The notes below the pieces were generated by a model. It was not told where the DNA came from, ran no database searches, and worked only from the letters and a program-made list of their open reading frames with translations. A stretch of DNA of 64,000 bases from an uncultured Fulvivirga sp. (GTDB lineage Bacteria > Bacteroidota > Bacteroidia > Cytophagales > Cyclobacteriaceae), in contig CANMSE010000006.1 of the NCBI GenBank assembly GCA_947500555.1, positions 1 through 64,000 of the forward strand. The letters run 5' to 3'. A program made the translations under genes and the position numbers. This document shows positions 25,583 through 32,304 of this stretch, one piece after another. Within the stretch, counting starts at the first letter, position 1, and each line of letters opens with the position of its first letter.

Positions 25583-26856
25583 TCTTTATAAATTTTGCCT
25601 CCTTTCATTACGAAAGTGACGTTCTCCATCGCTTTGATATTGGATAATGGATTCTCATCAACGGCTACAATATCGGCAAGTTTGCCTTTTTCTATGGAAC
25701 CTAATTTATCCGTTATTTTCAACAGTTTGGCTGATTCCATAGTAGCGGACTTGATGGCTTCCATGGGTTTCATGCCTACCTCTACCATGTAACCAAATTC
25801 TTTTCCGTTTTGACCATGGTCAAAAACACCAGCATCGGTACCAAAAGCAATATTAACACCCGCTTTATAGGCTTCAGCAAATGTCTGTTGAATTTTAGGG
25901 CCTATTGCCAAGGCTTTAGGAACAATAATCGCAGGAAAATACCCTTCTATTTTTGCTCTCTCTTCTACTGATCTCCCGGCAGTAATTGTAGGGACATAAT
26001 ATGTTCCTTTCTTTTTCATTAACTCCATAATTTCGGGAGTCATCAATGTGCCATGCTCAATAGAACTGATACCTGCTTCCACAGCTCGTTTCATACCCTC
26101 TGCCCCATGAGCATGTGCAGCAGTAACCATTCCGTATTCATTGGCAGTTTGAACTATAGCCGTCAATTCTTCCATTGTAAACTGTGGTCCTGAACCATCT
26201 TTAGCCACGCTCAATACACCTCCAGTAGAAGTAATCTTTATAACATCTGCTCCATTTTTATATCGTTGCCTTACTGCCTTCTGGGCTTCATAAGGACCAT
26301 TTATCACTCCTTCTTTGGGGCCTGGATCGCCCATTAAATCCTCCCTGTAACCATTTGATGGGTCAGCATGCCCTCCGGTAGTTCCAATGGCTTTGCCAGC
26401 GGTATAGATTCTAGGACCGTCTACCTTCCCAGCTTCTATGGCCTTGCGTAATGAAATATTGACCCCGCTACCACCTAAATCACGAACAGTCGTAAAACCC
26501 GCCATCAAGGTTCTTTTTGCATAGACAGCTGCGTCATAGGCTATATCTGACTTATTTGAAGTAAACCTGTCCAGATAAGTTCTAGGACTTGACTGACTCT
26601 CAATATGCACATGCATATCCATAAGACCTGGCATAACGGTTTTATCTTTCAAGTCAATAATATTATCACCACTCTCTCCTTTTTGATATCCTTTTTGAAT
26701 ATCAACTATCTGATCACCATCAACAACTATTGTCATCTCCTTTTGAGCCTTGTCCGAAATTCCATCGATCATTGTACCACAATGAATAATAGTATTTTGG
26801 GCATTAGAAGAAGTGTAAATAATCGATAAGACAGCAATAAGTACCTTTTTAGTCAT
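25579..26856 (-). CDS. Exported metal-dependent amidohydrolase
   Basis: A 425-residue amidohydrolase-superfamily enzyme (imidazolonepropionase/Xaa-Pro dipeptidase-like branch) with an N-terminal signal peptide ending near SNAQ, so probably periplasmic. Metal ligands are recognisable: HVH in MDMHVHIE, the likely carbamylated lysine in DVIKITSTGG, His residues in AAHAHGAEG and SIEHGT, and Asp in FGTDAG. The substrate is unknown. It overlaps the upstream methyltransferase gene by 8 bases, giving an apparent TerB-methyltransferase-amidohydrolase operon. The final TAG is shared with the convergent DUF4924-like gene. Confidence 0.88.
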   Translation of the reverse strand: MTKKVLIAVLSIIYTSSNAQNTIIHCGTMIDGISDKAQKEMTIVVDGDQIVDIQKGYQKGESGDNIIDLKDKTVMPGLMDMHVHIESQSSPRTYLDRFTSNKSDIAYDAAVYAKRTLMAGFTTVRDLGGSGVNISLRKAIEAGKVDGPRIYTAGKAIGTTGGHADPSNGYREDLMGDPGPKEGVINGPYEAQKAVRQRYKNGADVIKITSTGGVLSVAKDGSGPQFTMEELTAIVQTANEYGMVTAAHAHGAEGMKRAVEAGISSIEHGTLMTPEIMELMKKKGTYYVPTITAGRSVEERAKIEGYFPAIIVPKALAIGPKIQQTFAEAYKAGVNIAFGTDAGVFDHGQNGKEFGYMVEVGMKPMEAIKSATMESAKLLKITDKLGSIEKGKLADIVAVDENPLSNIKAMENVTFVMKGGKIYKD

Positions 26857-27538
26857 AGTTATTAGGTTTTAAGATAGCGAGATATTGATCGTTGTCGTCC
26901 TCAAAAACGATTTGACAACTCCAGTTATTCTCATTTGAAAGTTCAGTCAAAAAATTCGGATCAATATACAACCAATTGAACCACTCTCCAAGTATGTGCT
27001 TATACTCATAGCAGAATTCAACTTCGCCATAGTAGTGCCCCTCAGGAAGTTTATCATGCATATAAGCCACATCGCTTGAATCAATTATTACTCTTCCTTC
27101 AGGGTTCAGTTTAGAACCAAGTGCCTTAAAAAAATTAGAAGCATTGTTCACTTTGCCGCATAGACCAAAGCCATTCATCAGCACGAGTAGCGTATCATAC
27201 TTTTCTTTCAATGATGAATAAAGCGAACCATTAGTAACATGCTTCACACCAAGATCCTTCATAATTTGACAAGCACTGACTGAAACTTCCAATGCAGTCA
27301 CTTTTTTATTCATTTTCTGTAATGGTAATGCATGAGCGCCAACTCCGGCTCCAACATCAAGAATATCTCCTTCACAAAGGCTCAAAGCATACTCATCCAA
27401 ATCTGATAGCTCAGACTCATTTCTAAAGAATACCTCGACTGGCATTACTTCGGGGTCTCCGTAATTATTATGTAGCGTTAACTCAGAAGCAGATTTGTTA
27501 TAATAGAAATCGCTAAGCGCCTGATCAAATGGGGACAA
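26849..27538 (-). CDS. Class I SAM-dependent methyltransferase
   Basis: A 229-residue cytosolic protein with a Rossmann-type SAM site. Motif I is ILDVGAGVGAHALPL (about residues 60-75), with an acidic residue at the end of strand 2 (VTALEVS). The substrate cannot be predicted. It is the middle gene of a tight minus-strand set, starting 2 bases after the TerB-like gene and overlapping the amidohydrolase start by 8 bases. Confidence 0.85.
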   Translation of the reverse strand: MSPFDQALSDFYYNKSASELTLHNNYGDPEVMPVEVFFRNESELSDLDEYALSLCEGDILDVGAGVGAHALPLQKMNKKVTALEVSVSACQIMKDLGVKHVTNGSLYSSLKEKYDTLLVLMNGFGLCGKVNNASNFFKALGSKLNPEGRVIIDSSDVAYMHDKLPEGHYYGEVEFCYEYKHILGEWFNWLYIDPNFLTELSNENNWSCQIVFEDDNDQYLAILKPNNYD

Positions 27539-27540
27539 GA

Positions 27541-27951
27541 CTAGTTCAGATATTGTTCTGCACGTTGTTTTATTTCCTCTTTGTCAATCGTCTTAGAAGG
27601 GTCAACATAGGTAGAAGAAACAAGATCAAAAAGTGCCTCTTCTTCATACCCCAGTTTTTTAATGATCTGCATGCAAAACTTCATTTCTTCCTTATCAATA
27701 CGACCGTCAATTTTCATGACCATCACAAGGTTGGTCATTAACTCAACTTTTTCTTCTTTCGATAATTCCAATAAAGAAGGAATTGACTGATCTGAAGCGG
27801 TGTTTTCGATAATTGAATCAATATCATCTGAAGAAACATTATTCGAAGCACCGATCTGACGGATCAACTCTAATTCGGATGAGTCTGTCTCGCCATCAAT
27901 TTTGGCCATCATTACTAGAATATCGAGGTGTGGGTTGTCCTTCATTTTCAA
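27541..27951 (-). CDS. TerB-like helical protein
   Basis: A 136-residue soluble protein of the TerB/DjlA-N fold: all-helical, with two internally similar acidic segments (LVMMAKIDGETDSSELELIRQIG and LVMVMKIDGRIDKEEMKFCMQII), each with an IDG-type turn that may bind metal. It is the first gene of the minus-strand set with the methyltransferase and amidohydrolase. No tellurite-resistance partners (TerC, TerD) are near, so the resistance label is not justified. Confidence 0.75.
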   Translation of the reverse strand: MKMKDNPHLDILVMMAKIDGETDSSELELIRQIGASNNVSSDDIDSIIENTASDQSIPSLLELSKEEKVELMTNLVMVMKIDGRIDKEEMKFCMQIIKKLGYEEEALFDLVSSTYVDPSKTIDKEEIKQRAEQYLN

Positions 27952-27982
27952 TAGCTTATGGTGTTTCTAAGAAAACAGGGTA

Positions 27983-28062
27983 CGTTTTGCGAACGTAGTG
28001 AAGCAATCCGTTTTATTCGGGCATAAACCCAATTTGGAGATTGCTTCGTGCCTCGCAAAACG
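27983..28062. repeat. REP-like imperfect palindrome
   Basis: The left arm begins CGTTTTGCGAACGTAGTGAA and the right arm ends in the reverse complement of CGTTTTGCGAGGCACGAAGC. Each arm is about 27 bases, around a loop of about 25 bases. The core GCGAGG...CGAAGCAATC resembles a palindromic intergenic repeat common in many bacterial genomes. It occupies much of the 209-base gap between the divergent TerB-like and acpH-like genes, where no coding potential is seen. Confidence 0.75.
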
Positions 28063-28160
28063 ATAAATGATAGTTTACTTAGGAACATTAGATAATTAAC
28101 AAATCGTTAGGCCAATTTAGTAAATCCCGATCAAATATCGGTTAGATTTAGCTTTCCTAA

Positions 28161-28751
28161 ATGAATTTCCTAGCTCACATCTACTTGTCTCAAGGCCATG
28201 AAAAACTAATGGTTGGCAATTTTATAGGAGACTTTGTAAAAGGAAATCAGTTAGAATCTTTTGAAGAAGAGATCAAAATAGGCGTCAACCTGCATCGTGC
28301 TATTGATGAATATACTGATACTCATGAGATCGTTAAACTCAGCAAGGGCAAGCTAAGGGAGAAATACCGACATTATTCTGGTGTAATCGTAGATGTTTAT
28401 TATGATCATTTTCTCGCAAAGAATTGGGACACTTACCACCAAATTCCATTGCTTCAATTTACAGAGCAAACCTACCAACAGCTTCTCAAATACAATTTCA
28501 TCCTGCCTGCAGGAGCTCAGCGTATGCTGCCGTACATGAGAGACGGGAATTGGCTATTTAATTATTCGAAAATTGAAGGTATCCATCAGGCGCTATCTGG
28601 TATGGCTCGAAGGACAAAATTCAATTCTAAAATGGAACAGTCCTCAGAGGATCTAAGAATACATTATTCAGAATTTGAAGCAGAGTTTACTTCCTTTTTC
28701 AAGGATTTAACAAGTTTTTCGAGCGATTGGATTAAAAGGGAATTCAGCTAA
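28161..28751 (+). CDS. Acyl-carrier-protein phosphodiesterase family protein (AcpH/DUF479)
   Basis: A 196-residue protein of the AcpH family, whose E. coli member removes the 4'-phosphopantetheine arm from ACP. The N-terminal MNFLAHIYLSQG, GNFIGDFVKGN and LHRAIDEYTDTH, and the later GVIVDVYYDHFLA, provide the His/Asp metal ligands of this HD-like family. Length is normal. Many Bacteroidota members have not been tested, so the exact substrate is inference. The next gene starts 9 bases downstream with its own candidate -7 box overlapping this stop codon. Confidence 0.85.
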   Translation: MNFLAHIYLSQGHEKLMVGNFIGDFVKGNQLESFEEEIKIGVNLHRAIDEYTDTHEIVKLSKGKLREKYRHYSGVIVDVYYDHFLAKNWDTYHQIPLLQFTEQTYQQLLKYNFILPAGAQRMLPYMRDGNWLFNYSKIEGIHQALSGMARRTKFNSKMEQSSEDLRIHYSEFEAEFTSFFKDLTSFSSDWIKREFS

Positions 28752-28756
28752 TTTTG
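28749..28756 (+). promoter_or_regulatory. Candidate -7 box overlapping the acpH-like stop
   Basis: TAATTTTG followed by C matches TAnnTTTG. Its TAA is the stop codon of the preceding gene, and the next ATG is only 4 bases away, implying a leaderless or near-leaderless transcript. No -33 box is clear. Confidence 0.4.
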
Positions 28757-28760
28757 CAGC

Positions 28761-29129
28761 ATGAATAATGATCCGGAACTTAATGGTAAATATCTTGGCT
28801 CCATAACAAAAGACTTTGTTGTGGTATCAGATACGCTAAAAGAAGCTGCTTATCAAATAAAGAAAAGGGGGTTTTCTGACTATCCTATTTTTCCTGTTTC
28901 CAAGATTGACTTACCCATTGGCCAGCTACTAATCGCCAAGGAAGAACTTGCCATTAATTGGAACTACAACGCTGCTTATCTAGATGAATTCGTCCAGCGT
29001 GAAATAGTAAGTGAAGATAAAGTTGAAGACTTCAAGGCCAACTACAAAAACCCTGATGAATTTTGTTGCCTTTTCATTGTAGACGACAATTTTACCAACT
29101 TCATGTTCATCCCCTACCCGGAAGATTGA
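28761..29129 (+). CDS. Conserved hypothetical protein, cytosolic
   Basis: A 122-residue acidic protein with no signal peptide or membrane segment, and no family recognised. The sequence suggests an alpha/beta fold with a hydrophobic C-terminal strand (CCLFIVDDNFTNFMFIPYPED). Codon use matches the neighbours and it follows the acpH-like gene closely, so it is very probably a real gene. Function unknown. Confidence 0.75.
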   Translation: MNNDPELNGKYLGSITKDFVVVSDTLKEAAYQIKKRGFSDYPIFPVSKIDLPIGQLLIAKEELAINWNYNAAYLDEFVQREIVSEDKVEDFKANYKNPDEFCCLFIVDDNFTNFMFIPYPED

Positions 29130-29134
29130 ATTGA

Positions 29135-29216
29135 ATTCAAAGTGAAAATTCTAAATTCAAAGTTTGAAGCCTGTCGTATCAATACTGTTTAAACTTTAAA
29201 ACTTAGAATGTTGAAT
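29135..29216. repeat. Imperfect inverted repeat between convergent genes
   Basis: The left arm (about 29135-29168, containing CTAAATTCAAAGTTTGAA) and right arm (about 29188-29216, containing TTTAAACTTTAAAACTTAGA) are imperfect reverse complements of about 30 bases around a 19-base loop. It lies between the 122-residue hypothetical gene and thiL and might end transcription from both sides. It is very AT-rich, so chance contributes. Confidence 0.5.
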
Positions 29217-29217
29217 G

Positions 29218-30249
29218 TTAATTTATATGGTTCCAACCTTGCGCTGTGATATCGACTAAATTCTCCTGTTTAGTGACCATCTTACAACCATCTTTAGATT
29301 CTTTCACATATCCAATAAAATGAATATCTGAATGATTCTTCAACTTCTCGTAATCATCCTGACTGATTGTAAATAGCAATTCATAATCTTCACCTCCGTT
29401 TGTAGCCGCTGTAGTCGCATCTATACCTAACTCATAGCCTGTATCATAAGTTTGCTTATCGATTGGCAGCTTATCCTCATAAATCTGGATTCCAATCTTG
29501 GAGCTTTTCGCAATATGCAGTAACTCAGAACCCAGCCCATCAGAAACGTCAATCATAGAGGAGGGTATAACACCCATTTCTCTTAATTCATGGACTATAT
29601 CCATACGCGCCTCGGGCTTTAACTGACGCTGTACGATATAGTCATACTTATCCAGTTGGGGTTGCATTTCGGGGTTAGTTAAAAATACCTGCTTCTCTCT
29701 TTCAAGAACCTGGAGGCCAAGATAAGCCCCACCTAAATCACCTGTCACGCAGATAATATCATCTTTTTTAGCTCCTGACCTGCTGGCTACTTTACCTTTC
29801 TCACAATAGCCCACAGCGGTCACTGATAGTACGAGCCCACTACTTGAAGAAGAAGTATCACCGCCCACCAAATCAATCTTGTAATTTTCACAAGCAGCGT
29901 GTATCCCTTTATACAGCTCATCGACAGCCTCTAATGAAAATCGATTACTAATTCCAATACTAACTGTTATTTGAGAAGCTATTCCGTTCATAGCGGCTAT
30001 ATCAGACACATTAACCGCCACTAGTTTATAGCCCAAATGAGCCAACGGCATATATGACAAATCGAAATGAATTCCCTCAAGTAATAGATCAGTAGATACC
30101 AATGTTTGCTTATCAGAATGATTGATAACAGCAGCATCATCACCTATTCCAACTACTGTTGATTCATTCTCCAATTTGGTGTTTGTCGCAATCCTATCAA
30201 TCAGTCCAAACTCACCCAAATCACTCAATTCTGTTCTTTTTTCGGTCAT
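29218..30249 (-). CDS. thiL: Thiamine-monophosphate kinase
   Basis: ATP-dependent kinase that makes thiamine diphosphate from thiamine monophosphate, of the AIR-synthase/PurM fold. The opening GEFGLIDRI, the metal-binding GIGDDAAV, DLLLEGIHFD and the late DVSDGLGSELLHIA and GGEDYELLFT are family hallmarks. The ATG at 30249 (MTEKRTEL) is preferred; ATGs at 30276 and 30291 would add a charged tail not usual in the family. A TACCTTTG -7 box lies at 30302-30309. No other thiamine genes are in the window. Confidence 0.94.
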   Translation of the reverse strand: MTEKRTELSDLGEFGLIDRIATNTKLENESTVVGIGDDAAVINHSDKQTLVSTDLLLEGIHFDLSYMPLAHLGYKLVAVNVSDIAAMNGIASQITVSIGISNRFSLEAVDELYKGIHAACENYKIDLVGGDTSSSSSGLVLSVTAVGYCEKGKVASRSGAKKDDIICVTGDLGGAYLGLQVLEREKQVFLTNPEMQPQLDKYDYIVQRQLKPEARMDIVHELREMGVIPSSMIDVSDGLGSELLHIAKSSKIGIQIYEDKLPIDKQTYDTGYELGIDATTAATNGGEDYELLFTISQDDYEKLKNHSDIHFIGYVKESKDGCKMVTKQENLVDITAQGWNHIN

Positions 30250-30301
30250 TTTAATTCCTTTTTTACTGTCACTCATCGGCATAATGAGCAACTCACCGGT
30301 G

Positions 30302-30309
30302 CAAAGGTA
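30302..30309 (-). promoter_or_regulatory. Candidate -7 promoter element of thiL
   Basis: The minus strand reads TACCTTTG followed by C. With a start site about 7 bases downstream it would lie at or before the ATG at 30291, giving a short leader to the preferred ATG at 30249. Confidence 0.5.
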
Positions 30310-30396
30310 TACTATATCTACTATTGCTCATTTCATCGGTCACTAAAAAGTACTTTGCCTGTATCAATCAGCAGATTAACCAACTAAAACCAACAG

Positions 30397-30570
30397 ATGA
30401 AAGGAATCATTGCAGAAATAATTGTCGTTGCGCTTATACTAATATTATTTTCTTCATGTGCCCCAAAACACCAATTTCAAACCAGATCAGGGAAAAAGAA
30501 ATTGAACTACTATAACTCAATTCAATACGATCATGTAGGTGCCCGAAAGGCGAAAACTTCTAGGCGCTAA
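30397..30570 (+). CDS. Small lipoprotein of 57 residues
   Basis: A short gene starting at ATG 30397. It encodes a signal peptide MKGIIAEIIVVALILILFSS followed by a lipobox Cys at residue 21, and a mature part of only 37 residues, strongly basic at the end (GARKAKTSRR). The lipobox LFSSC makes it a convincing lipoprotein gene despite its size. It lies between divergent thiL and convergent mce, overlapping the mce stop by 11 bases. The basic tail and aromatic NYYNSIQYDH stretch suggest anchoring near peptidoglycan or a membrane, but that is inference. Family not recognised. Confidence 0.7.
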   Translation: MKGIIAEIIVVALILILFSSCAPKHQFQTRSGKKKLNYYNSIQYDHVGARKAKTSRR

Positions 30571-30964
30571 TCTCCTGGCATAGTTCTATAAGCACCCCAT
30601 TAGTAGATTTGGGGTGCAAAAAACAAACAAGTTTATTATCGGCTCCTTTTTTAGGAGTCTCATTAAGTAAGGTAAACCCTTCTTTAGCCAGACGCTTCAT
30701 TTCAGCCTCAATATCGGTAACATCATAAGCGATATGATGAATGCCTTCGCCTCTTTTTTCTATGAACTTAGCAATTGCGGAATTGGGATCAGTAGCTTCC
30801 AATAACTCTATTTTGGACTCACCAACTTGAAAGAACGAAGTGCTTACAGACTCTGAATCTACTTTTTCTACTTTATACGGTTCGGCATTTAATAAGGCAG
30901 TAAATAGCTTATTTGAATCCTCAAGATTTTTAACTGCGATGCCTATATGCTCAATTTTGTTCAT
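30560..30964 (-). CDS. mce: Methylmalonyl-CoA epimerase
   Basis: Glyoxalase-fold (VOC) metalloenzyme of 134 residues that interconverts R- and S-methylmalonyl-CoA in propionate metabolism. Metal ligands are visible in the usual order: His in KIEHIGIAV, Gln/Glu in KIELLEA, His in GIHHIAYDV and Glu in VLIELCQE. No mutase or carboxylase genes are in the window. It is convergent with the small lipoprotein gene, with an 11-base overlap of coding ends. Confidence 0.93.
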   Translation of the reverse strand: MNKIEHIGIAVKNLEDSNKLFTALLNAEPYKVEKVDSESVSTSFFQVGESKIELLEATDPNSAIAKFIEKRGEGIHHIAYDVTDIEAEMKRLAKEGFTLLNETPKKGADNKLVCFLHPKSTNGVLIELCQEISA

Positions 30965-30970
30965 GTATGT

Positions 30971-30978
30971 TATCTTTG
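30971..30978 (+). promoter_or_regulatory. Candidate -7 box upstream of the gene at 31074
   Basis: TATCTTTG followed by CG matches TAnnTTTG on the plus strand. It would give a leader of about 90 bases to the gene at 31074. No well-spaced -33 TTTG was found. Confidence 0.35.
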
Positions 30979-31073
30979 CGGTGACAATGAATGGTAAATT
31001 TTGAAACTTTTTACTTCGGTCGGAAGTTTTACCTTAAATTTATTTCTCAAAATAAGAAAACGAAAAAAATAAC

Positions 31074-31487
31074 ATGATGGAGACGGCCAGCGATATTCAC
31101 GTAGAAGCAGCTCGAATACAACGAGAAATAAAAAGTCATCTTGGTTTAAGAACCAACTCCCTCATATTTGAATATGGGACGTTTGAAGGGAAGACTAAAC
31201 TTGATTTAATAACAATTAACCCACGTCATAATCAATCATTTTTATTTCACTCGGAGCTGGGCTTTGACAAAGTTGATGCGCTGAAAAAAATGTTGGAATA
31301 CGTGGAGAATTATAAGGAAAAAGATGGTTCCTATACTATCCAATGGATAGCTAATAATGACAATAAGGAATTACATACATCCTATTTCAGAGCAAGTAGC
31401 ATTTATGATGCGCTCGATAAATTATATTATGGCAGGGATAGTAATACTATTACCGTATTTAGTGTGGTATTAAATCCTGTCGCATAA
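31074..31487 (+). CDS. Conserved hypothetical protein
   Basis: A 137-residue soluble protein with no signal, membrane segment or recognised family. It has a mixed alpha/beta pattern and an aromatic-rich middle (NYKEKDGSYTIQWIANNDNK). ATGs at 31074 and 31077 are adjacent possible starts. The TAA stop overlaps a TAACTTTG -7-like box that precedes the IscA-type gene 10 bases downstream. Function unknown; the iron-sulfur neighbour is only weak context. Confidence 0.7.
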   Translation: MMETASDIHVEAARIQREIKSHLGLRTNSLIFEYGTFEGKTKLDLITINPRHNQSFLFHSELGFDKVDALKKMLEYVENYKEKDGSYTIQWIANNDNKELHTSYFRASSIYDALDKLYYGRDSNTITVFSVVLNPVA

Positions 31488-31492
31488 CTTTG
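31485..31492 (+). promoter_or_regulatory. Candidate -7 box overlapping a stop codon, before the IscA-type gene
   Basis: TAACTTTG followed by C matches TAnnTTTG. Its TAA is the stop of the upstream gene, and the ATG of the IscA-type gene lies 5 bases beyond. It would give a leaderless mRNA. The -33 box is unclear. Confidence 0.4.
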
Positions 31493-31497
31493 CAACT

Positions 31498-31824
31498 ATG
31501 ATAAGTGTAACAGATAAAGCAAAAGATAGAATCATTTCTTTAAGAGAAGAAGAAGGTAAAGCGAATGATCACAATGTACGAGTATTGGTACAAGGTGGCG
31601 GATGCTCCGGTTTAATGTACGATCTGAAATTTGATTCCGCTATTGAAGAAAGTGATGAGGTATTTGAAGATAAAGGGGTTAAGATACTCGTGGATAAGAA
31701 GAGTTTACTCTACTTGTTAGGAACAACCTTAGACTTCTCTGATGGGCTTAACGGAAAGGGATTTCAGTTCATTAACCCAAATGCTACCCGTACTTGTGGA
31801 TGCGGTGAGAGTTTTGCGGTGTAG
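31498..31824 (+). CDS. HesB/IscA-type iron-sulfur carrier protein
   Basis: A 108-residue A-type carrier that delivers Fe-S clusters to apoproteins. The three invariant cysteines are present: Cys36 in GGGCSGL and Cys100 and Cys102 in CGCGESF. Length is normal. IscA, ErpA and SufA cannot be separated on sequence here, and no suf or isc genes lie in the window. A strong terminator follows. Confidence 0.92.
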   Translation: MISVTDKAKDRIISLREEEGKANDHNVRVLVQGGGCSGLMYDLKFDSAIEESDEVFEDKGVKILVDKKSLLYLLGTTLDFSDGLNGKGFQFINPNATRTCGCGESFAV

Positions 31825-31852
31825 AAAAAGAAAGAATGTTATAAAAACATTT

Positions 31853-31878
31853 AGAGCTTCCCGAGGGAAGCTCTTTTT
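31853..31878 (+). terminator. Intrinsic terminator after the IscA-type gene
   Basis: AGAGCTTCC pairs perfectly with GGAAGCTCT around CGAG, followed by TTTT. It lies between convergent genes and may also limit read-through from the RidA side. Confidence 0.85.
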
Positions 31879-31879
31879 G

Positions 31880-32302
31880 TTATACAGTGGCCACACACTT
31901 CAACTCAATGGCTATCGGAGTGGGCAAAGCATTTATTTCAACGGTAGTGCGGCAAGGCTGATTGTCCTTGAAGTACTCCGCATAAATAGCATTATACTTC
32001 TTAAAGTCATCTTTCATATTAGTCAAAAACACAGTAACATCTACCAACTTATCCCAACTGCTTCCTGAAGCTTCCAGTACCAGTCTTACATTCTCAAAAA
32101 CAGAATGGCACTGTGCTTCAATATCATAGTCAATAATATTGCCTGCATCATCAAGTCTGACTCCTGGAATTTCTTTTGTTCCCCGTTTTCTAGGTCCTAC
32201 ACCAGAAAGAAATAGCAAGTCACCTACTTGTCTGGCATGCGGGTAAAGCCCAACGGGTTCAGGCGCTTTATCGGAGTTTTTTATGCTTTTATTTTCTTTC
32301 AT
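31880..32302 (-). CDS. RidA-superfamily protein, aminomuconate-deaminase-like
   Basis: A 140-residue Rid/YjgF-family protein. The conserved arginine lies in PCRTTVEINALP and the C-terminal acidic residue in AIELKCVA. The N-terminal block PEPVGLYPHARQVGDLLFLS and GPRKRG resembles the branch that includes 2-aminomuconate deaminase of tryptophan/kynurenine degradation, but no other genes of that pathway are nearby. It starts 2 bases after the orphan permease gene and is probably on the same transcript. Confidence 0.82.
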   Translation of the reverse strand: MKENKSIKNSDKAPEPVGLYPHARQVGDLLFLSGVGPRKRGTKEIPGVRLDDAGNIIDYDIEAQCHSVFENVRLVLEASGSSWDKLVDVTVFLTNMKDDFKKYNAIYAEYFKDNQPCRTTVEINALPTPIAIELKCVATV

Positions 32303-32304
32303 TA

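Noticed and set aside
27541..27951. Tellurite resistance function for the TerB-like protein
   Set aside because: No ter partners are nearby and the fold is shared by many unrelated proteins.
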